Positions 1 to 12,300 of a stretch of DNA of 64,000 nucleotides are shown here, one piece after another. Both the position numbers and the translations under genes were made by a program. Numbering within the stretch: the stretch's first letter is position 1; the number at the start of each line of letters is the position of its first letter. The notes beneath the pieces were generated by a model, which saw nothing but the letters and a program-made list of their open reading frames with translations, had not been told where the DNA came from and searched no databases. Location: NCBI RefSeq assembly GCF_032884065.1, contig NC_088866.1:47217490-47281489 (forward strand). The letters are read 5' to 3'. This stretch comes from Artemia franciscana (taxonomy: Eukaryota; Arthropoda; Branchiopoda; Anostraca; Artemiidae).

Positions 1-356
1 ATAAAAAACCACAAAATTTTGTCAATAAGTCCCGAACGCACTTGTTCACTAACATTTTGATGTCCATTTTCAAACATAACTGGTTGAGGTAGATAGATAG
101 CATTTCGTTGTCGCAGCTCAGGTTCGCTGGTACCAGCTAGATCATGACCATCTTCAGCCCTCGGTTCAGGATCAGCACCTTCTAAACCAATCACAGAAAA
201 GGCATTAGTAGAAAGGCCACCAGCAACAGCTTTTCCCGGCACTGTTTCTTCACTAAAGCTGGTAGCAGTAGACTCATCTACACCCTCTGATGACGCTTGA
301 GATACATGATTGGCAACGATTGAGGTTGTGGCACTGTCTGATGGTGATGGTTTAAC
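1..356 (-). CDS. UBE2J1: UBE2J1 exon 5 (Ser/Thr/Glu-rich linker; runs off window)
   Basis: The acceptor-like ctattaag ends at 357 and a phase-0 open frame of 118 codons runs to the window edge without a stop. It begins VKPSPSDSATTS, is rich in S, T, E, G and A, contains SEPELRQRNAIYLP and ends LIDKILWFF, which may be the start of the C-terminal membrane anchor. The UBE2J1 linker is poorly conserved, so assignment rests on phase, position and composition. The acceptor has a weak pyrimidine tract; a small extra exon between this and exon 4 is not excluded. Confidence 0.68.
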
Positions 357-3300
357 CTTAATAGAACACCACACATAAATTGTCACCTACTAATATTAAT
401 TATAGAACAAAAGATAATGTCACGCAGTAATAAGGAGACATAAGACGAAGTGGATGAAATAAACTCAAATGTGGGTAAGTTATAAAGGAAAGATGGGTTC
501 AAAATACCTTGGATAGTCTCTTTGCACTGTTGTTACCCTAAAATAAGAAACACCTACCAAACATAGAGTAAAAGGATAGAATAGAAAAAAACGTGCAAGC
601 ATACGGGGCTATCAAAACATGAAGGGCTATCAAATAAACTCAAATGTGGGTAAGTTATAAAGGAAAGATGGGTTCAAAATACCTTGGATAGTCTCTTTGC
701 ACTGTTGTTACCCTAAAATAAGAAACACCTACCAAACATAGAGTAAAAGGATAGAATAGAAAAAAACGTGCAAGCATACGGGGCTATCAAAACATGAAGG
801 GCTATCAAATAAACTCAAATGTGGGTAAGTTATAAAGGAAAGATGGGTTCAAAATACCTTGGATAGTCTCTTTGCACTGATGTTACCCTAAAATAAGAAA
901 CACCTACCAAACATAGAGTAAAAGGATAGAATAGAAAAAAACGTGCAAGCATACGGGGCTACCAAACATGAAGGGCTATCAAATAAACTCAAATGTGGGT
1001 AAGTTATAAAGGAAAGATGGGTTCAAAATACCTTGGATAGTCTCTTTGCACTGTTGTTACTAAATTGTATTATTACATTTTTAATACTAATTTTTAATAC
1101 TAATTAATTAATTTACATTTTAATTAATAAATAAATTAATAAATTAATTTATTAATAATTAATTATTAATAAATTAATTAATTTATTAATTTATTAATTA
1201 ATTAATTAATTAATTAATTTATTAATTTATTAATTATTTTTTAATTAATAAATTAATAAATTAATTTTAATACATTTTTAATACTAATTAATTGTTAATA
1301 CTAAATTGTATTAAAATGACGGTTTTGTTTAGTAATTGATAGTCTGTTTGCGACATTTCTTTGCTTTCGTAGCCTGATGTTTTGAAAACAGAACTTTATA
1401 GGCTACTAGATTACCCATCGTGCATTGCTGCGATCTTAAAAGAATGGAAATTCTAGAAAAATTTCATCTTGTCGGAAACAACCCACCAAGTAAAACTACC
1501 CCAGTGGAAAATAGTCCCTTCTAAAATTTCCCCCTGCCACATGAAGAATTCCTAAGTGCATTAATAACATTCACTAGTAATCGCGATTGCAAAATCCAAC
1601 CGTTAAAACTAAGAAGTATTTGATAACTTTCACCCGCGAACCATTCTTCTCTCATAAAATTCCCCCTCCCCTCAAAGAAAGTTCCACCCGAAAAAATCAT
1701 ACCCATCTCCCCTGTGAAAAATTCCCTTTTAATGGGGTAATCAGCTCCATAAGTCGAGAAAAACAACAATGCACTGAATCGATAAATACAAACGTCGATT
1801 TTTTCCAAGTCGCGCTTTTCATAATAGAGCCAATAAAACAATCAAACAGGCATCAATAAGAAAACATTCAGCAATCGTATAAAACATCAAACATTCCATT
1901 CTGAGTGAAGTTCTCTTTTATCCTACATTTAAATAAATTTCCAAATTAACTTATTTTAATTACACGCAAAGAATCTTCGCCGCCGGGCCCTCAGCATGGC
2001 ACGTGACAGGCTACTATATATGGATTCTCATTGTCCCTTGTGTTCTAACCACAGACAGTGCTGGGCCCCGGCGGTTTCGCCACCAGGCCCCATCATGGCA
2101 CGCTTCTATATATGGATTCTCATTGTCCCTTGTGTTCTAACCACAGACAGTGCTGGGTCCCGGTGACTTTGCCACCGGCCCCCGCGGGTGGATTCTCATT
2201 GTCCCTTGTGTTCTAACCGCAGACAGTGCTGGGTCCCGGCGGCTTCGCCACTAGGCTTCTATATATGGATTCTCATTGTACCTTGTGTTCTAACCACAGG
2301 CAGTGCTGGGTCCCGGCGGCTTTGCCACCGGACCCCGCGGGCCCCAGCATGGCACGCGGCAGGCTTCTATATATGGATTCTCATTGTCCCTTGTGTTCTG
2401 GGTCCCGGAAACGCTATGTCATTTTTGGATCGAATTGATGACATAAATTGGTTTGGTTTTCTGTTTTAAGGTTTTCGAATTGCTTTAATCCATTGTCAAA
2501 ATATGTAGAAATATTTGAGCAATCGCTAGTTTTTTTACATTTTAAGTAATTTAGTAATAATTTCTTTTTGACGTTAATTGACACTTTGACAAATTTTCTT
2601 TGAGCAGCAAGCATTCTAAACTTCAACAATTTCTACTAAACTTCAAACTTTAGGTTTTCTGTTTTAAGGTTTTCAAATTGCTTTAATCCATTGTCAAAAC
2701 ATATTGAAATATTTGTGCAATCACCATTTTTTACATTTTAAGCAATTTAATAAAATTTAAAAAGAGCTTCGATTTTTTGAGCTCGTGTAACGGTAATAAC
2801 GGTAATGTAACAGACGGACACTACATTTTTTTCTCAGAGGGGTCGGAGTTGGACAGTCACCTGGTGATAAAATAAACACGGTTTGATCTATATTTGTAGA
2901 ATTAAAATTTACATTCCTGAAATTTATGGAATATGGTGGTATTATAACTTCTTCAAGAGGAAATCCTCTTATTTCCTTCTGCTACAGGAAAGAATTTCAA
3001 AATAATTCTGATATATTCAGGCAATACTACCTTTCAGTGTATCATCCCATGAGCCATACAAGAAGTCTCTGTAAGGAGTGCTTAAGGAACCTTACTATCT
3101 TAATGGGTGGTGAACTAACAAGTACTTATTATTAGCGATTCCCGCGCCTCAGCTTAATTGAGACCAGAGGCCAGTGTCGTATCAAGGACTTTTTCGGAGG
3201 AGAGGGGTTAAAATATTTTTGGGGAGAGGTGGGGGGAGAACGAAAAAACATTAAAAACGCATCAAACATGTGTTTATATTCATATTTTTTACGATTTTAC

Positions 3301-6300
3301 GAGTCAAAAAACATTTCGGGGAGTGGGATTCAAAACTCCTAACCTCCCCTGGATACTCTCTTGCCAGAGACAGAGGACATCAAATCCCTTCTTCCGCTAT
3401 TATCAAGAAGACTTAGACGATGTAGCCTTGAAATTATTCTACAGTTGTCAGGACACTAATGGTCGCTAACACACTAAAGACATCTTAGCTGAAGTACTGA
3501 CATGGATTAACCTTGCAAAAAGGGACTTATGAGAGCTGTTTTAGGAACTATTGGGGACCTTCTCTAGTCTTAGGGACTTTAGGGACCTTGTGAAAGCCCT
3601 GCAATAGCAACCGCCAATATAAGAAAAGAGCAAACTAACTTTCATTCCTACTTGCATGCCCAGAACTTTAGCTTCTTCTGAATTCCTTGATGAGTCTGGT
3701 TGATCACGCAACAACTGATGACAAGGTCCACAGAGACTGCATGACCAGGATAGAGATCTGAAAACATTTTTTTAAGTAATTTAAAGCAGTCTAGATTAAT
3801 TACCAGATGAATGTTTAAAAACTATCTTAATAATTAAATAACTAAAGTAATAATTTCTGCGACAATTTTTAAGGATAACATAGCAGTGGAATGCAATAAC
3901 GGTTGGTGATTCTAAAACATTTGTATATTTTCAGGCATACACAGGCACAAATGGCGTTGAAGAAAGGCAGATTACCCTCCAATTTGTTTAACCTCAAAAT
4001 AGTCGCTATAGCTCCAAATTTGTGATCGAAAGATCCAATCGCAGCTTCAAGGATCAATTGTATATGCTGAGGCATAGGGAGCAAATACATGAGAGACGCC
4101 TGACTATAGTCATCTATGAAAAAGAAAATTGATTATATCAGTCATATTCACCGATATCAGTCATGATGTGTTCAAATCGGGATTATGTCTAAAATTTGTC
4201 CCTATTGCAAGGCCTTGAAATTCAATGGTGAAACAATGGGAATGTGTTGCGCCTAAATAAAAGTTAAACTTCTTGAACTGGCTGCACCACCAGAGCCATT
4301 GAAGACTTTGCTTACTGGAACTACGTCAGAATCTAAGCGTTTTTTATCACAGATCAGAAAATATAACTCATGTTTCCAAATGACGTCGTTTGGTGCCCAA
4401 ATCGAAAATCCAGATCAATTTATGCCTACTTTCAAAATAAAAGGGCAAATTTATCACAGAGCAGGGTCCCTTCTACCATTCTCAGGCGAGAATCATAAAT
4501 TTTTACAACTGTACTTCATCAGTGATAGAAATTCTGAATTGAATGCACGTTGCGAAATTTTTCCCGACGTTGAAAGGACAATCGTTTCCGAATTGCAACA
4601 TCTTTTCCACGAAAATAATAATTTAGTGCGTCTGTTCAAAATAGCCATCGATGTGATGCCTACTGATACGTATAAAATTGTTATTTCCGTAGACAAAACG
4701 CCTCCTGGCCAACATGTGCGTAGATACAATGCTCCAACTATCGATGAAGTGGCAATCGTTATGGTCGGTGATCAGTTTTTACCTCGAGATATTATTCTTC
4801 ATAAGCGAAACGCTCAGTTGGTAAGAATTGCTGAAACTCATCGATGCTACGATGCCCTACAATATCCTATCATTTTTTGGGATGGAGCCGTAGGCTATCA
4901 CTTTAATATTAAATTGATAAATCCAGCCACTAACAAAGAAATGAATAAGAAATGCAGCGCAATGCATTATTATTCCTATAGACTAATGATTCGGCAGGAT
5001 GAAGACAATTATATTTTAAAATGCCGTCAATTGTTTCACCAATACATCGTTGACATGTATGCAAAAATTGAATTAGAACGTATGCTATTTATCCGTCTGA
5101 ATCAGACCAAACTCCGCTCTGAACAATACATTCATTTGCGAGATGCAGTTGTAAATGACGGTAATACCACAACCGTTGGAAGATTAACGATTTTACCTTC
5201 GTCATATGACTCTGGCTGAGATTACAGAGTCAAACCACCGACCTTCCGCTCCAAACCAAATAACCAGCGATACCCGGAATCAAACCCCTATCTATGGCTG
5301 AATTAAATTTTATGGCTCAACTGGGTTGTTTCAATTGCTTAAAATAAAACTATACACTCTTTGAAAGAGAGATGTTCAACTGTGTGATAAATATTTTACC
5401 TTAGCTGGAAAAATAACGTTTATAACATCTTCTAACAACACTTTTTTGTGAAATTTTACTTGAATTGCAATTGTTATTGAAAATAATTAATTTGTTTAAT
5501 TTACTAGCTGACAAATCGATTTTGTTTTGTTAATTACTTTGCTATTTAAACTTAAACTATTTAAATTTAAACTTAACTATTTAACCTTTTAGTTCATCCA
5601 CACTATAAACATTTTAAAACAGAAGAGAAGAGTCGATTCGTTTAAACGCCCAGTACTCCCTTCGAATTCCGATCTGGACACTTTTTTTTCAACTTCTTCA
5701 AGACGAGGTGTTTGTTACGTAAAATGGTTTGTTTACTTCAGGATGTAAATGTACGTAACGTAATACGGTTTGATTACTTTTGCAAATGATTTTTTTGGAT
5801 GTTTTGCTTAAAAACCTAAGGATGTAGGGGAAAACCTTCGGGGCCTCCTCCCGCCAAATCAAATTTTTTTGGTTCTTACATATTAGGGGTTTTATTACTT
5901 ATGAAAATGTTTTCTTTGGATGTTATGCTTAAAAAGCTAAGAAGGCCAGGAAAAAACCTTCAGGGCCCGCTAGTCAAAATACAAATGTAGATATTACATC
6001 ATAGTTTCTATGATGGTTTAAAAACCCGCGAGGGCGCAGAAAAACCTTCAGGGCCCCCCGCCCGCCAAATCAAGATTTCTTAGGTTTTTACGTTATAGGA
6101 CTTGTTAAGAGTTCAAGATCTGCTAGCCAAATGCAAACGTACGCGTTACGCAATAGTTTCTTTGATTGTTTAAAAAACTACGGGGACTAGGAAAAACCTT
6201 CAGGGGTCGCTAGTCAACAAGGGAGTGTTTACTCTAAAACATTATTTTTACTTTTAGACATTTTTTCAAGACATTTCAAGATACTTTTGGGACTTTTTTC

Positions 6301-9300
6301 TTTAACACTTATTTCAAGACGTTTAAAGACATTTCAAGAAGTTTTTAAGTCATTTTTCTTCAAGTTTTCAGTCTTAAGTAATAAGGAGTGTTTACCAGTA
6401 TTAAGGATGACGCATTCTCGCGTAACTTGTTTCTTCAGAGCCTGTGGAGAATCCCTACTTGTAACTGAGGAGGGCTAACACGCCGGATGTCACGTAATAA
6501 CAATGCACACGTGTGATGTTACATTGAATTTTAAGTTTTCTCTTCAGTATTTCATCTTTCTTTCAACGCGTTTTTTTCTTCACAGGGTTTTACTCAGGAA
6601 ACATTTATATTCATAATATTTTGTCCGCATTGGGAACTGAAAGAGACTTTCCCTCAATGGAATGGAGTGCTAGACATTTGGACCAAGCTTTTCTAATATT
6701 TTAGTTAGGGGAACACTTTCCAATGGAAAATTTTGAAAAATCTATGGATCGCATATTTCCCATGTTTGCAATAATTAACATGCAGGGGGCGATTAATCGA
6801 TATTGCTTACATTTAACAAGCACTGGCTTGTTCAGTAATACTTTAGGGGATAATATCATATAGTATTGAGGATTGTTCTTAGAATATTTTTGAGTAATAG
6901 AGTCTCTTACTCTATTGGAGCTTGAATGCACAATAAGAGGTGAAATAAAAGAAAGAGTATCATTATGGCTAGAATAGAGTACACTTTCGTATATAAACAT
7001 AAGATCGTACACTTTCGTATAAGAAAAGTCTATCTTTTCCTGTTCATTACACAGAATTTTACACTTAAATTAGTGGCAATCTTGAAAAAGCATACCTATG
7101 TACGTACATGGGCTGCAAGATTGTTAAATTGCATTAGTTAAATGAATTGAAATTTTATCCCGGAAAGAATAAAAGCTTTTTTGTAGATACAAGTTTTATT
7201 AATAAAAGCAAACTTACAGGCACTATTAAAACACTTTACTTTTAGGAAACGAATTTTACACTCAAATTAGAGGCAATTTTGAACGAGCATACATATGTAA
7301 ACAGGCGACAAGATGCTTACATTCCGTTAATGAAATATATTGAAGTTTTATCCTGGAAAAAGAAATCTAAAGAATGAAGGCTTTTTTGTAGATAAAAGTT
7401 TTAACAATAAAAACAAATTTTCAAGCATGATTAAAACACCTCTTTCTAAAGACAATGAAATCAATATTATAGAGGAAGGAGGGAGATTTTTTCAACTAGA
7501 AAGTCGTTCAGTCAAGGATTATGAACACAAATGCAGAGAAATTTGGCATAAGTACATACCCAACATCAAAAATATAATGCTGCATAAAAACAATTCATTT
7601 TAACAAATAAATCTATATCAATCGAAAAGCGGGGTTAACTTATCAGAGGCAAATTCAAGGGGGCACAGAACACGTGACTTAATTCTATATTTTGTTGTTA
7701 TTTATGTTGTTTTCTTGCAATTCCGGACTTGCCACACTTTGGCAAGCATTATCACACATATGGCGTTTTTCGGGAATTTTTCTGCAAAAATATCCGATTA
7801 CACTACAACCGAACGGTTAAACTTAATGAAAGATCTAAACCAGCGGGGCACAATGTATCACCCCAATGATACCTTCTGGCGCACATTATCACACTTAAGG
7901 GTTTCTCAATCTTTTGCCAACAAAAACAACTTTATAAACTAAAAATGACCATTGTCTTTATTCAAACAGTGGAAACTTGCCAAGTCATTGTTAGATTGCA
8001 ACGTTTAAGGGTAATTCCCAGCTTGTGACACTCAATGGCTGACACACGGCACCCTCGGGCAACCGTTATGACACATATGGCATTTTCCAGGAATATTCCT
8101 GCAAAAATATCCGTTTTTTCTAGAACCAATCGTTTAAGCTTAGTGAAAAATCCCCAATAGCGTTTCTTCTGGTGACTCCTGGCAATGACTCCTGGCAATT
8201 GAGGTCAGCATAGCACAATGTACCAGACCAATGACGCTGTCGGGCACATATCACACATAAGGGGTTTTCAACCTATTCCCACAAAAATAACTCAGGGGTT
8301 TTTCAATGTTTTTTGTGAAAAATACTTTATAAACTAAAAATGATGATTGTTGTTCATTTGAACGGCGGAAACTTGCCAACTCATTGTTAGATTGTGATGT
8401 TCCATGGCAATTCCCAGGCTGAGACACACTGCACCCTCTCGCAAGCATTATAACAAATATGGCATTTTTCGGGAATTATACTGCAAAAATATCCGTTTAA
8501 ACAAAAATCAACAGTTTAAATTTAATGACAAATCCACAATAGCGATTCTTTTGATGACTCCTAGCAACTGAGGTGAGCATGGTTTACAATGTCTAACATC
8601 TCACACACTCTGATGCGTATTATTACGGCTAAGAGTTTTTCAACCTTTTCCCCATAAAAATAACTTTATAAACTAAAAATAAGCCTTTGTTTTATTTTAA
8701 CAGCGGAAACTTGCAAATTTATTGCTATATTGCGATGTTCCATAGCAATTCCCAGCCTGTGAAACTCAATGGCTGACATACGGCATCTTCTGGCTAGCTT
8801 TATTACACATATGGTATTTTTCAGGTATTTTCCTGCAAAAATATCTGTTTACTCTAGAATCGATTTAACCCTATAGATGCAATTGTCGTAGAAAAACAAT
8901 ACTCTATTCTTCGAGTTTAGACTGCCATCTTGCCGTAAAAAATAATGCTTTTAGCAGCATCTTTCGATGGGGCGATTGATGCCATTGGGAATCTGCTGTG
9001 TGACGCGTGGCCTAAACAGTGAGTCACCAAACCAAAGGATAAGACAAACGAATGAAAAGGTAAGCAATTTCTAAGCTAGAAACTGGAAATAAAATGAAAA
9101 GGTGGGAGATTCCTTGTATGCCATATGTGCATAAAATATATACAATTTACAATTGCCGCAGTTGAAATTCACGAAGTGTGCAAGAATTTGGATCAGTAGC
9201 AAGATACACTTCCTTATGTTGTAAAAATACAACACCGGACGATCGTGGCTCAAAATTGTGAAACGAATAACTAATTTTTGTATTCTTTCTAGATGCAGAA

Positions 9301-12300
9301 TCTTATGACAGACTAAGAAAACGAGCTCAAAATCGCTAAATTGACGCAGAAGAGGCTGCCAAGTATATTTTTGACATTCCAGAAGACATGTTGTCGGACT
9401 TGTCCGACGATGATGATGATGAAGATCCAGACTTCCTGTCTCCAGAAGATCTTATCGATCTACTGGACAATCGCCACTTCTTTTCGGAACAAGATGACGT
9501 GGAGGCTAACACTGAACCCAGTGACAATGACTCGGTGGAAACTCCACCCTCCAGTCAGCAACAGCAACCGGGAACAGCAAGTACTGGAAAATCAAAGAAG
9601 AAATCGAAAGTCTAAGAAAAATTCGGCTGGAGAAAAGTAGAGATATAAAAAGTTGATCTGTCTTGGAAAGGATAGCCTCGCCAAGTTCCAGGCATCTTGG
9701 AGACTCCACTGAGATACTTACACAAATTCTTTGACGATGAACTTCTTGAGCTGATAGTTGAACAAAGTAACGTCTTTGCACCTCAAACTGAGGTATGCAG
9801 CCTCTGCTTCACTGCCGAAAAGCTAAAAGTTTTCACGAGCATTATTCTATTTTTGGGGTGATAAGAGTTCCCTATCATCAAATGACTGGGAAGCAGCTAC
9901 CAGATACCCTCAAATTGCCGACAAGATGGGCCGACAAAGATTTGACAAAATCAAACGTTTCCTTCACTTCAACGACAACAGTAAAGCTAAGAAACCTGGA
10001 GGACAAGGATTTGACAAGCTATACAAGATTTGACCCGTCCTGGGTCATATCCGTTCCAAGTTTCTTGAAGTCTCTCCCGAGGAACACCATTCAATTGACG
10101 AGCAAATGATTCCTTTCAAGGGGCGAAGCAACCTGAGACAATATCTGCCGAAAAAGCCGTCGAAGTGGGGAATAAAAGTTTTCACAAGAGCTGGTGTGTC
10201 AGGTTTGTACATGATTTTGAAGTTTATCAAAGGAAGGACACTCTTGTTGAAGATGACATAGAGCAAGATCTTGGCGTCGGAGGCAACATAGTTTTACGTC
10301 TGATGAGTACCTTGCCAGAGAAAATGAACTGCAAGATTGACTTTGACAACTGATTTTCGAGCTTGAACTCATGAGTTTGCTCAAAATCAAATGATTCCCT
10401 TGTATTGGTACGTTGAACAAAGCGCGACTGAGGGGCTACCCGCTCCTCACAGATGGTGAAATGAAGAAACGAGAGAAACATGAGATTACAGGACTGACAT
10501 TCATCTCGGCGTTATTGTAGTGAAATGGTTAGATAACAACACGGTTTTCTTGGCTTCGACGTATGCAGGAATAACACCGAAGGATACGTCCAGACGCTGG
10601 AACGTCAAGGATAAATCCAGGGTTGAAGTTTCAAGGCCAGCCATTGTTTATGAGTACAACCGTCATATGGGTGGCATAGATTTAGCAGACATGCTGGTGG
10701 AGATGTGTCGAACTCATCTTCAGACACGGAAATGGTATATAAGAATCTTATGGTGGCTTATTGACACAGCAGTCTGCAATAGCTGGCTTCTTTTCAGGTC
10801 AGACGTCAAAGCGCTGACTTTAAGGAGAGACGAACCGATGATCTTGAGAGCCTTCAGGTCTGAAGTTTCTGCAGGGTTGTATGCCTCGGTGCGTGTGATG
10901 CCCCAACTTAAACGTGGTAGACCATCCTCAGATGTCGAAGTAAGTCCCAGCTCCATTCGAAGTCACAACCGAATCCGACCGGCAATATCTGCTCAAGCCG
11001 ATGGACTTGATCACTGGCCAAAAAAGACTGACAAGCAGAGTCACTGCAAAGAGTGCAAATCAGGATATACCACCTATGAATGCAGAAAATGTGACCTTCC
11101 ACTGTGCCTTATTGCCAAAAGCAATTGTTTTAAAGCATTTCGCACCAAGTGAAAATACCCCCTTTTTATATACTTGAGAGGCTAATTTTGTAATTTTACA
11201 ACGTGGTCTAAAATTGACAATTTTGAATAAATCATACAAAAAAAAATTTTGTCAGTAGTCTGACCTAGAGATCACATGGGATGCACTGGAGATTTTTCCT
11301 GGTATTTGTTCTTATACTGGCCTGAATAGGGTTAAACTTCATGAAAAATTCCCAATAGCGTTTCTTCTTATTACTCTTGGCATTTGAGGCCAGCGTGGTA
11401 CAATATACCAACCCCGATGAAACTTTCTGGCGCACATTATCGAGCCTCTGGAAATGTTATTCTCGCCTATCCACCATTTTGATGGTAGAAATTCTTGGGG
11501 ACTCTAAAGAAATTTAACACTTTACTGTCATGACAACGGACGTATACATTTCAAATAAGGTCCCCATTACTGTTTTTTCCATAGTTCAAATACTGTTTTT
11601 TATCAGCATTCAATGCTACAATAACTTTATCATAAACAAGCACGTTCTTCAAATATTTTCTCTTCACTTCTTAAAGTAATATGCAATTGTTTATCTTTCC
11701 ACTGTACAAATGATACTGCTCGAAAACATACAATAAACAAGCTATTGCCGATGATGAACCATTGATTACCATGTGGCAGCCCCATACAAAATCTTGGAAT
11801 CAGCGAAAGGTTGAGAATGTTACAGGAATGGTGATGTCTATCAAACGGATGCCAAGGGAGCAGGCACATATTTCCACGGTGGCGTGAATTGGCATGGTGT
11901 ATCACGAGGGGATGGCTTGAGAAAACAGAAACCAATCGATTTAAAGCATAATATTTATCATGAAAATATCTGAAAGATGTGTTCTAAAAAACATCTCTAC
12001 AAAAAATTTTAAGAAGGACTTTTTCTTATATTTTGAACAAGTTTATATCATTCTCTAAAAAAAAACATCTATAAAATTCTCTAAGTAGCACTATTTTCCT
12101 ATGTTTTGAACAAGTTTATAACATTGTCTAAGAGAACATCTCTACAAATTCTCTAAAAAGGACTGTTTCCTATGTTTTGAACAAGTTCATATCATTATCT
12201 AAGAAAATATCTCGAAAATTCTCCCAAAATGTAGCTCATCTCTCTAACTTTGATTAAAAAAAAACCTGCCAACCCAACTTAGACTCCAGTAGATCCCCTA

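Noticed and set aside
1521..1859. Opposed open frames of about 100 codons
   Set aside because: No domain or family resemblance and low-complexity intron context; the frames overlap each other on opposite strands, typical of chance.
5220..5290. tRNA-like B-box wording (ggtttgattcc on the minus strand)
   Set aside because: No matching A box at the right distance and no cloverleaf; not enough to call a tRNA or SINE.
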